Assembly (NCBI RefSeq): GCF_012933445.1
Contig: NZ_JABBNC010000043.1
Span: forward strand, 24,582-88,581
DNA length: 64,000 bases
Source: Actinoplanes sp. TBRC 11911
Lineage (GTDB): Bacteria; Actinomycetota; Actinomycetes; Mycobacteriales; Micromonosporaceae
Reading direction: 5' to 3'
Below the pieces are notes generated by a model, which did no database searches, was not told where the DNA came from, and saw only the letters and a program-made list of their open reading frames with translations. Positions 24,962 through 33,699 of the stretch are shown here, piece after piece; positions within the stretch are counted from its first letter, which is position 1, and every line of letters begins with the position of its first letter. The position numbers were made by a program, and so were the translations under genes.

Positions 24962-27900
24962 GCCGGCAAGTTCTGGTGGTGGGCTCCGGGCAGCCGGGCG
25001 CGTACCCGACCATCGGCGCCGCGCTCGCCCGCGCCGAGGCCGGGGCCACGATCTCGGTGCATCCGGGCCGGTACGCGGAGAAGCTGGTCGTCGGCAACCG
25101 GGTGACGATCAGCGCCGAGCCGGGCGGCCCGGTCGAGGTGCACGTCGAGGAGGGCAGTGTCCTCGTCGTGCACGGCGAGGGCGCCCAGCTGCGCGGCCTG
25201 AGCCTGTCCAGCGCGGACCCGAAACTCGCCGCGGTCGACGTGTACGCCGGGGAGGTCGCGCTCGACGACTGCCGGATCGGCGGCGCCTCCTGGACCACGC
25301 TGCTGGCCCGGCTGCAGGGTTCGCTGGCCATGCGCAACTGCGAGGTGACCAGCAGCGCCGGCGCCGGCATCGTGATGATGTCGACCGGCACCGGCACCGT
25401 CGAGGACACCACGGTCACCCAGGTCGGCACGTCCGGCATCGTGGTCGGCGAGACCGCCCGGCTCACGCTGCGCCGCTGCGTCGTGCGCGACACCCCGGCG
25501 AACAGCGTCTGCGCCAACGGCGACAGCCACCTCGTGATGGAACAGTGCGAGATCGCCGGGGCGCAGAAGCCGGCCCTGGTGGTGGAGGGCCAGGCGCACG
25601 CCCGGATCAGCGGCCTGACGATCCGGGACAGCGCGAACGTCGACGTCTTCCTGCGCGGCGGGATCGACGCGGCGTTCACCGACTCCACCTTCACCGGCGC
25701 GGCACTGCAGTCGGTGCACATCACCGACGCGGCCACCCCGGTGTTCACCCGATGCACCTTCGAGCGGGCCGGGCACACCGCCGTGCACATCACCGGGGGA
25801 GCGCGGCCCACCCTCGCCGACTGCACGATCGGCGACAGCCCGATCGCGGTCGTCACCGAGGCCCAGGCGTCGCCCACCCTGACCGGCCTGACCGTGCGCG
25901 GCACTCGCGATCAGGTGGCCCTGTTCGGCGGTGGCGGCACGGTGACGCTGACCCGGCTGCGGGCCACCGTCGAGCGCGGCGACGGCGTCGTGGTCCGCGA
26001 CGAGACCACCGTGGACGGCGAGGACCTGGCCCTCGACGGCGGCGGGCTGGCGCTCTCCGGCAAGGCCACCGGTACGGTCCGGGACGCGCGGTTCACCGGC
26101 GGCGGCATCACCGTCGACTCCGGGCGGCTGACCCTGCGGGACAGCGAGATCGCCTCGGTCCCCGGCGACGGCGTGCTGGTCACCGGCGGCGGTCAGCTCG
26201 TCGCCACCCAGGTGCGGGTGCGCGACGCCCAGGGCAGCGGTATCGCGCTGGAGAGCGGCGCGCACGGCACGCTGACCGCCTGCGAGATCCTCGGTAGCGG
26301 CGGCGAGGACATCCGGCGCGGCGACGGCACCGAGCTGACCGTCGAATCCGTCACGACGGCGGCCCCGCGGCAGCCGGTACCCGACGAGACCGGGGAGACC
26401 CCCGACGAGGAACCGGCCGGCGAGCTCAGCGGTCCGCTCGGCGAGCTGAACGCGCTGATCGGCCTGCGCGGCGTGAAGCAGGAAGTCACCGCGCTGATCA
26501 ACCTGATCAAGATGGCCCAGGTCCGGCAGCAGATGGGCCTGCCGATGCCGCCGATGAGCCGGCACCTGGTCTTCGCGGGCCCGCCCGGTACCGGTAAGAC
26601 CACGGTGGCCCGGCTCTACGGCTCGGTGCTGGCCGAGCTCGGCATCCTGTCCAAGGGGCACATGGTCGAGGCGGCGCGGGCCGACCTGGTGGGTCAGTAC
26701 ATCGGCTCGACCGCCATCAAGACCACCGAACTCGTCACCAAAGCGCTCGGCGGTGTCCTGTTCATCGACGAGGCGTACACGCTGTCGGCCGGATCCGGCG
26801 GCAGCGGCCCGGACTTCGGTCAGGAGGCCATCGACGCGCTGATGAAGATGATGGAGGACCAGCGCGACGAACTGGTGGTCATCGTCGCCGGCTATTCCGA
26901 GCTGATGGAGAAGTTCCTCGAGTCCAACCCGGGTCTGGCCTCCCGCTTCACCCGGACCGTCGAGTTCCCCAACTACTCGGTCGCCGAGCTGGTCACCATC
27001 ACCTCGAACCTGGCCACCAAGCACTACTACGAGCTGACCGACGACGCGACCGACGCGCTCACCCGCTACTTCGAGCTGATCCCGAAGAACGCGACGTTCG
27101 GCAACGGCCGGGTGGCCCGCAAGCTCTTCGAAGCGATGATCAACAACCAGGCGTCCCGGCTGGCCACCACGCCGCCCGCGAAGGACACCGAGCTCAACCG
27201 GCTCACCGCGGCCGACCTCGCACCCGAGCTGGAGTTGCTCGACGATCTGCCGGTCGAGCAGAGCAGCCACCCGGACAGCGCCACCGATCCGGCCGGTGCC
27301 ATCAAGGCGACCCGCAGCTGGAAACGCGTGTGCGAGCTGGTCGGCGCGGCCCCGGTGCGCGAGGCTCTGGGCGCCGGGCTGCTCAGCCTCTGTGATCTGC
27401 GGAACAGGCGGCGCGCGTACGGGAAAAACGCCAATCTTCTGCTCGGCGGTCTCGCCGGCAGTGGGCGCAGCGAGGTCGCGCGACTGTATGCCGCGGGCCT
27501 GTCCGAGCTTGGTCTGGTGCCGGTCGGGCAGCTCGTGCGGGTGCGCACCGGCATGGATCTGGCCGCGCAGTGGGACGGCCAGGCCCAAAGCCTGGTGCGC
27601 GCCGCGATGGCCGATGCCGCGGGTGGCGTGCTGCTGGTCGACTACGAGCCGGGGGAGAGCTCGGACGAGGCGGTCGAGGCCCTCGTCGCGCTGATGCGTG
27701 GTGCGGCCGGCGATCCGGTGGTGGCGCTGATCGGCGAGAGCGAGGCGCTGTCGGCGCTGCGCCGCGCGGTCCCGGGCGTGGTCGATGTCTTCGGCCAGCA
27801 ATGGACCATGCCCCCGTACGCCACCGAGGAGCTCGGCGAGATCGTCGTACGTCACCTGGTGCGCCGTGGCCACGAAGTGCCCCCGGACGTGCGTGCCGCC

Positions 27901-28053
27901 ATCGTGGAACTCTCCGTGAAACTGCCGCAACCCACGGTACGGGCGGCGCACGGGTTCGCTGCGTCACTGAGCCGGACGGCCGCGTCGCGTACGCTCGCGC
28001 TCGCCGATCTAGGAGTCCCGATGCAATCAAGCGGCTTGACCGCGGTCGGCTGA
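24958..28053 (+). CDS. EccA-like protein: right-handed beta-helix fused to AAA+ ATPase and a degenerate second ATPase
   Basis: The 1031-residue product starts at an ATG overlapping the previous stop. Residues 1-480 are repeated short beta-strands (GxxxL-x-D/C-x) typical of a pectate-lyase-like beta-helix. Residues ~490-780 are a CbxX/CfqX-type AAA+ domain with GPPGTGKTT (~541) and GGVLFIDEAY (~599), the family of EccA and SpoVK. Residues ~800-1015 resemble a second ATPase in which the P-loop reads GLAGSGRSE (Lys to Arg) and Walker B reads VLLVDYEP (Glu lost), so it is probably inactive. EccA in ESX systems is a cytosolic ATPase handling substrates. The beta-helix could supply a binding platform; that is inference. 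Confidence 0.88.
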   Translation: MSRQVLVVGSGQPGAYPTIGAALARAEAGATISVHPGRYAEKLVVGNRVTISAEPGGPVEVHVEEGSVLVVHGEGAQLRGLSLSSADPKLAAVDVYAGEVALDDCRIGGASWTTLLARLQGSLAMRNCEVTSSAGAGIVMMSTGTGTVEDTTVTQVGTSGIVVGETARLTLRRCVVRDTPANSVCANGDSHLVMEQCEIAGAQKPALVVEGQAHARISGLTIRDSANVDVFLRGGIDAAFTDSTFTGAALQSVHITDAATPVFTRCTFERAGHTAVHITGGARPTLADCTIGDSPIAVVTEAQASPTLTGLTVRGTRDQVALFGGGGTVTLTRLRATVERGDGVVVRDETTVDGEDLALDGGGLALSGKATGTVRDARFTGGGITVDSGRLTLRDSEIASVPGDGVLVTGGGQLVATQVRVRDAQGSGIALESGAHGTLTACEILGSGGEDIRRGDGTELTVESVTTAAPRQPVPDETGETPDEEPAGELSGPLGELNALIGLRGVKQEVTALINLIKMAQVRQQMGLPMPPMSRHLVFAGPPGTGKTTVARLYGSVLAELGILSKGHMVEAARADLVGQYIGSTAIKTTELVTKALGGVLFIDEAYTLSAGSGGSGPDFGQEAIDALMKMMEDQRDELVVIVAGYSELMEKFLESNPGLASRFTRTVEFPNYSVAELVTITSNLATKHYYELTDDATDALTRYFELIPKNATFGNGRVARKLFEAMINNQASRLATTPPAKDTELNRLTAADLAPELELLDDLPVEQSSHPDSATDPAGAIKATRSWKRVCELVGAAPVREALGAGLLSLCDLRNRRRAYGKNANLLLGGLAGSGRSEVARLYAAGLSELGLVPVGQLVRVRTGMDLAAQWDGQAQSLVRAAMADAAGGVLLVDYEPGESSDEAVEALVALMRGAAGDPVVALIGESEALSALRRAVPGVVDVFGQQWTMPPYATEELGEIVVRHLVRRGHEVPPDVRAAIVELSVKLPQPTVRAAHGFAASLSRTAASRTLALADLGVPMQSSGLTAVG

Positions 28054-28071
28054 GCTCAAGGAAAGCGGGCC

Positions 28072-28371
28072 ATGCAACCGGAGATGCAGGAGTTCCTGGA
28101 CAACGCGCGGGCGTTCGAGCAGCGCATGCGCGACGGCGAGGCGTCGCTGCGGCAGGCCGTGGTGACCGGCCGGTCCGCCGACGGCACCGTCGCGGTGCTG
28201 GCCAGCGGCCTCGGGGAACTCAAAACCGTCCGCGTCGAGCCCGGTGTCTTCGAGCACCGCGACCCGGACCGGCTGGCCGCCGCGATCGCCGAGGCCGTCC
28301 GGGCGGCCGCCGCCAACGCCCGCGGCCTCGCCGAGCAACGGATGGGGCCTGTCGAGATAAACCTGTATTGA
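28072..28371 (+). CDS. YbaB/EbfC-family protein, second copy in the T7SS locus
   Basis: The 99-residue product begins MQPEMQEFLDNARAFEQR (helix), continues with a beta-core including DGTVAVLASGLGELKTVRV and ends in an Ala-rich helix, matching YbaB/EbfC. It is shorter than the 135-residue copy at 10591-10998. A GGAAAG ribosome site precedes the ATG. It lies between the EccA-like gene and the second ART-like gene, with 18 bp and 1 bp gaps, so it belongs to the operon. Function in secretion is unknown. Confidence 0.78.
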   Translation: MQPEMQEFLDNARAFEQRMRDGEASLRQAVVTGRSADGTVAVLASGLGELKTVRVEPGVFEHRDPDRLAAAIAEAVRAAAANARGLAEQRMGPVEINLY

Positions 28372-28372
28372 G

Positions 28373-30589
28373 ATGCGTATCGCCTGGAACCCCGCCACCA
28401 TCGCCCAGCACGTCGTCGGCAACGCCGTCGTCCTCTACCCGGGCGACGAGATCAGCGCCGAGGCGCAGGCGCTCGCCCTCGAGGTGGCGCCCGACCCGGA
28501 CCGCGACATCGTCGTCCTGGACGTGCCCGACGTCCTGCCGCCCGGCGCCTGGGCGGCGATGGCCGAGATGCTCGGCAAGCAGCGCCGCCCGCTGCGGGTG
28601 ATGGTCAGCGGCGCCGCCCGCGAGACCGCGGCGCTGGCCGGGCAATGGCTGGCCGACCGGATCGACCGGCCGGTCGTCGCCCCCGACGGGCGGGTGACCC
28701 GCGCCGGCGGCGGCACGATTTTCGTGCACGGCGCGGGCGAGGGCTCCGGCTGGATCAGCTTCGAACCCGGCCGGCCGCCGTCCTGGGTGGCCAAGCGCTA
28801 TCCGGCGCCGCCGTGGGACGCGCTGGTCGCCGAGTCGTTCCCCACCAGCGCGAGCGGGGTGGCCGATCCGGTGCCCGGCGGCGTCTGGGTGCACCCGGCC
28901 GGTCACGCCGAGGCCACCGCCACGCACGGGCGGTGGCTGGCCGAGACCATGCCGGCCCTGCCCGACTCGGTGACCGTGGTGGTCGGCTGCCCGGGCACGC
29001 CCGCGCTCGCCCTCGACGACGTGGCCCGCCTCTGGCGCTCGCTGGATCCGGAGGTGCGCGAGCAGGCCCGCTTCGTCCGGTACGGCGCGGTGCACCTGCC
29101 CGCGGACGTCAGCTTCGGGCAGGCCCTGGCCGATCTGCTGGCGATCCCGGTGGTGTGCCTGGCCGGGATCCCGAGCGGCCGCCCGGAGCGCCCGGCGATG
29201 TACACGGTGGCCACCGACGGCACGCCGGGCTGGCAGGTGTTCGCCCGGGAGCTGCGCTACAAACCCCGGCCCGCGCCGGTGTGGCCGGGCGAGGCGCCGC
29301 AGATCCTCAGCTACCGGGCGCCCGAGGAACTGGGCGAGCCGATCGCGGCCCGGCAGTTCCGCTACGCCGTGGACAGCGTCGTGGAGATCGTCGAGTCCGG
29401 GCTGTGGGTCCGCGGCGACCAGATCACCACGAACGCGTACCGGCCGCGCGGGCGCGCCATGGACCCGGAACATCTCGCCGTGGTGGTCGACGACGGCGAC
29501 CCCGCCCGGTTGCCCCGGCTGCGCGAGCTCGCCGAGGATCTGGTGGGCCGCCTCGACCTGCCGACCCAGCAGCGCGCGGTCTTCTTCCTGGCCTCCACGA
29601 TGATGCCGCTGGGCGCCTTCGCCGCCGAGGAGGGCCCGGAGGCGCCGGCGGCCGACGTCGCCGAGATCGTGGCGGTCGAGAACCCCGCCGAGAATCTGCC
29701 GCCGCTACGCCCCGAGCCGCCGAAAGCCGAAGCGCAGTCGAAAGCCGAAGCGCCGCCGCTGCGAATACAGGTGCGCCCGCAAGCCGGACCGGAGACCACG
29801 CCCGAGCCGCCGAAGGAGCCGCCGGCCCACTTCTTCCAGCACACCCCCGAGCCGAGCTGCCGTGCCATCCCGGACCCCGAGATGATCGAGCACGACCGGG
29901 AATGGATGCGCGAGACCTTCGGCGACCAGTACACCGTCGCCGAGACCGCGGTGCGGCGGGTCCTGGCCGGCTACCCGAGCTTCGAGGCGGAACCGGACCT
30001 GGTCGCCGACGCCACCGCGCTGGACATGTTCCTGTCGCCGGTCGGCCTTGGTCTCAGCGAGGCGTTGCGGGACGGCATGTTCGGCCCGCAGGTCCCCTTC
30101 GGACGGTGCGTGGCCAGCGGCCTGGAACGGATGCCGGAACACGAGGGCACGGCCTACGTGCCCGCCGATCTGAGCGCCGAACAGCTCGGCTGGATCGGCC
30201 GCCGCGAAGTGCTCACCGACTGGGGTTTCACCGAGGCGCTGGCCCAGCCGGCCGGGCTCACCGGCACGGTCGACGTCTTCATCTGGTCGCTGACCGGGCG
30301 GCGGACGCAGCCCCTCGAGCCGGACGGCGAGCACCATGCCGACGGCCGGGTGGTGTTCCTGCCCGGCTCCCGTTTCCAGGTGTTGCGCACGGCGGCGCCG
30401 GGCACGGGCGTACGGGGAAGGCTGTTGCTCCGGCAGTTGGCGCCCGACGCGGCACCGGATCCGCTGTCGCAGGACGTGATGGTTGCGGAGCTGGAGCGCA
30501 TCGCCGGGCAGTGGATCGCCGCCAAGCCACGCGCCAAGGTGGGCAACGCGGCCCGGCAGCGACTCACGGCCGTACCGGGAATCCGGTGA
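28373..30589 (+). CDS. T7SS-locus paralogue with degenerate ADP-ribosyltransferase-like domain
   Basis: The 738-residue product shares the layout and many motifs of the 944-residue protein: VGNA-VLxxxxEISAEAQ-LAL, GCPGTPALALDD, RLWRSLDP-REQARFV, GLWVRG. The Pro-rich linker is shorter (~residues 430-500). In the C-terminal ART-like domain the first motif is TAYVPA (Arg lost), the second GFTEALAQP (Ser lost) and the third DGRVVFLPGSRFQV (ExE lost). All three catalytic positions are thus changed. It is the last gene of the rightward block, ending 1 bp from the convergent ilvC stop. A scaffold or binding role is likelier than enzymatic activity; this is inference. Confidence 0.68.
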   Translation: MRIAWNPATIAQHVVGNAVVLYPGDEISAEAQALALEVAPDPDRDIVVLDVPDVLPPGAWAAMAEMLGKQRRPLRVMVSGAARETAALAGQWLADRIDRPVVAPDGRVTRAGGGTIFVHGAGEGSGWISFEPGRPPSWVAKRYPAPPWDALVAESFPTSASGVADPVPGGVWVHPAGHAEATATHGRWLAETMPALPDSVTVVVGCPGTPALALDDVARLWRSLDPEVREQARFVRYGAVHLPADVSFGQALADLLAIPVVCLAGIPSGRPERPAMYTVATDGTPGWQVFARELRYKPRPAPVWPGEAPQILSYRAPEELGEPIAARQFRYAVDSVVEIVESGLWVRGDQITTNAYRPRGRAMDPEHLAVVVDDGDPARLPRLRELAEDLVGRLDLPTQQRAVFFLASTMMPLGAFAAEEGPEAPAADVAEIVAVENPAENLPPLRPEPPKAEAQSKAEAPPLRIQVRPQAGPETTPEPPKEPPAHFFQHTPEPSCRAIPDPEMIEHDREWMRETFGDQYTVAETAVRRVLAGYPSFEAEPDLVADATALDMFLSPVGLGLSEALRDGMFGPQVPFGRCVASGLERMPEHEGTAYVPADLSAEQLGWIGRREVLTDWGFTEALAQPAGLTGTVDVFIWSLTGRRTQPLEPDGEHHADGRVVFLPGSRFQVLRTAAPGTGVRGRLLLRQLAPDAAPDPLSQDVMVAELERIAGQWIAAKPRAKVGNAARQRLTAVPGIR

Positions 30590-30590
30590 A

Positions 30591-31604
<1,014 letters not shown>

Positions 31605-31654
31605 GCTTCAGGTGACGTCCCCATTCGTGGGTAGTTCATTGACTGTGGCGGCCC

Positions 31655-32233
31655 TTACATTTCCGCCTGGCGATCCCAGCCGTGGAACTGCGAGTAGTCA
31701 CCGCGCTCCCACGCTTCGCGCAGGCCCGGCTTGGCCAGGTCCCAGTCCGGCCGCACCTCGGCGAACGCCTCGCGCAGGTCACGCCACAGGTCGTAGACCG
31801 ACGGGCGGCCCCAGAACCAATACCCGTTGTAGATGCTGTGCACGACCAGGCCCGGCTTGAGCACCAGCGTGTACGGGATCATCGGGTTGTTGTCCGGGTC
31901 GGTGTACTCCTGGATGTCCAGATCCTGCTGCACGGTCCGGCCCGGGTCGGACAGGAACGGCCAGAAGGCGCCGACCGACGCCCGGAACTCGAGGCTGTGA
32001 TAGTGGTCGTCGGTCGAGATCGTGGCGATTTTCGTGTACGCCACCCCGATCTTCGACTGGAACCCGGCCAAATCCAGGTGCTGCTGGTGTTCCTTCGGGC
32101 AGTAGTGGCCGCGGGCCAGCGTCAGGATCATCGGGTCGTCGCCCTGGATCTCGCTGAGGCTGCGGTCCACCTCCTCGTGGTCGGGCAGTGTGTAGTCCGG
32201 GAAGACGGCGCCCGGGACGATGTCGGCGCGCAT
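31655..32233 (-). CDS. Peroxiredoxin-like (AhpC/TSA, thioredoxin-fold) protein
   Basis: The 192-residue product has a thioredoxin-like fold with PGAVFPDYTLPDHE near the N-terminus and a single Cys in ARGHYCPKEHQQH (~residue 46), at the position of the peroxidatic Cys in AhpC/TSA proteins. The usual T-x2-C context is altered. The ATG at 32233 shares its A with the stop of the flavoprotein gene (TGATG), a tight coupling that suggests the flavoprotein may supply reducing power; that is inference. Confidence 0.8.
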   Translation of the reverse strand: MRADIVPGAVFPDYTLPDHEEVDRSLSEIQGDDPMILTLARGHYCPKEHQQHLDLAGFQSKIGVAYTKIATISTDDHYHSLEFRASVGAFWPFLSDPGRTVQQDLDIQEYTDPDNNPMIPYTLVLKPGLVVHSIYNGYWFWGRPSVYDLWRDLREAFAEVRPDWDLAKPGLREAWERGDYSQFHGWDRQAEM

Positions 32234-33579
32234 CAGGCCGCCGCCCGTCCGGCTCGGACGTCGCGGTGCAACGTGCTCAGAGCGTCCACGTAGATCTCCG
32301 AGAAGGTCGGGAACGGCTGAATGGTGTCGCGCAGAATGTCCAGCGGGATGGCGGCCCGGATCGCCAGGGTGGCCTGCTGCAGCCATTCCCCGGCCTCCGG
32401 CCCCAGCGCGTACGCCCCGGTGAGGTGCACGCCGTCGCTCAGCAACGTGAGGAAGCCGTTCGACGAGGCGTACTCGCGGCTGTACGTCTCCATCTTCGGG
32501 AGTTCGTTGAGCTTCGCGGTGGCCTGGAACAAGCCCTCGTTCGCGCCGACCGACGCCGCCTGCGGATCGGTGTAGACCACGCGTGGCACCGCCGTGTAGT
32601 CGACCGGCCGCGGCTCGCCCATGATGTTCGCCGCCACCACGTCGCCCTGATACTTGCCGACGTGGGTGAGCAGATATTTTCCGGTGGCGTCGCCGACGAT
32701 CCACAGCCGCTCGCCGGCCCGCAGGTGGTCGTCGGTGGGGACGCCGTGCCGGTCGGCGGTGATCCCCATGGTTTCCAGGCCGAGGCCCTCGGTGCGGGGC
32801 CGGCGGCCGGTCGCCACCAACAACCGGTCACCACGCAGCTCGACGCCGTCACTGAGGGTGAGAACCACGTCGTCACCCTCCTGGCGCGCGGCCTCGGCCC
32901 GTACGTTGAGATTGATCTCGATGCCGTCGGCCCGCAGCACCTCGCCGAGCGCCGTGCCCAGCGGTGCCGGCTCCCGTGGCAGCACGTAACCGCCGCTGCC
33001 CACCATCGCGACCTCGCCGCCGAACCGGCGTACGGCCTGGGCCATCTCGACGCCGACCGGCCCGCAGCCGAGCACGATCATCCGGCGCGGCACCTCTTTC
33101 ATGCCGGTGACCTCACGGTTCGTCCACAAACCCGATATTTCTGACAAACCCGGAATGGGTGGAATTATCGGGTCGGCGCCCGTCGCGAGCACGACGTGTG
33201 ACGCCGTGTACGTCTGACCGTCGACGGACACCGCGCCCGGACCGGCGAGCTTGCCGGTACCGCGGATCAGATCGATGCCCTTGCTCGCCAGCCACCGCTC
33301 CTGCCCCGCGTCCGAGTAGCCGGACACCATGAAGTCGCGCCACGCCAGCGCCGCCTCGACGTCGATCTCGGCGGTGGCCGCCGCCTCCCGCGCGTCGTGC
33401 ACCACCTCGCCCGGCCGCAGCAGCGTCTTGGACGGGATGCACGCGTAGTACGAGCACTCGCCGCCGACCAGCCCCCGCTCGACGATCGCGACCCGCAGAC
33501 CCCCGGCGGCCAGCACCCCGGCGGTGTGCTCCCCGGGCGATCCGGCCCCGACCACGATCACGTCGTACCCATCACTCAT
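32233..33579 (-). CDS. FAD-dependent pyridine nucleotide-disulfide oxidoreductase (Lpd/MerA-like)
   Basis: The 448-residue product has an FAD-binding VVGAGSPGEHTA (~10-20), the redox disulfide GGECSYYACIPSK with a CxxxxC spacing, an NAD(P)-binding VLGCGPVGVEMA (~165-176), and a dimer domain. In dihydrolipoamide dehydrogenase and glutathione reductase the C-terminus carries HPT with an active-site His; here the sequence is QPFPTFSE, so that His is lost. The substrate may differ from those enzymes. I chose ATG 33579 (MSDGYD); a GTG 27 bp upstream is possible. It is divergent from the GH65 gene and overlaps the peroxiredoxin. Confidence 0.88.
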   Translation of the reverse strand: MSDGYDVIVVGAGSPGEHTAGVLAAGGLRVAIVERGLVGGECSYYACIPSKTLLRPGEVVHDAREAAATAEIDVEAALAWRDFMVSGYSDAGQERWLASKGIDLIRGTGKLAGPGAVSVDGQTYTASHVVLATGADPIIPPIPGLSEISGLWTNREVTGMKEVPRRMIVLGCGPVGVEMAQAVRRFGGEVAMVGSGGYVLPREPAPLGTALGEVLRADGIEINLNVRAEAARQEGDDVVLTLSDGVELRGDRLLVATGRRPRTEGLGLETMGITADRHGVPTDDHLRAGERLWIVGDATGKYLLTHVGKYQGDVVAANIMGEPRPVDYTAVPRVVYTDPQAASVGANEGLFQATAKLNELPKMETYSREYASSNGFLTLLSDGVHLTGAYALGPEAGEWLQQATLAIRAAIPLDILRDTIQPFPTFSEIYVDALSTLHRDVRAGRAAA

Positions 33580-33699
33580 CGGACCACCGTGCTCGATTCC
33601 GGACACCTGTCGCGCCTGGGATCACCCTGGCAAACACCCTGGGGTGTGGCCGGGGAGATCACTGGCGCGAAACGGCGCCGCCAAGAGCATTCTTGTCCT

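Noticed and set aside
24688..27951. 1087-residue minus-strand frame
   Set aside because: Opposite the EccA-like gene with intact Walker motifs; shadow.
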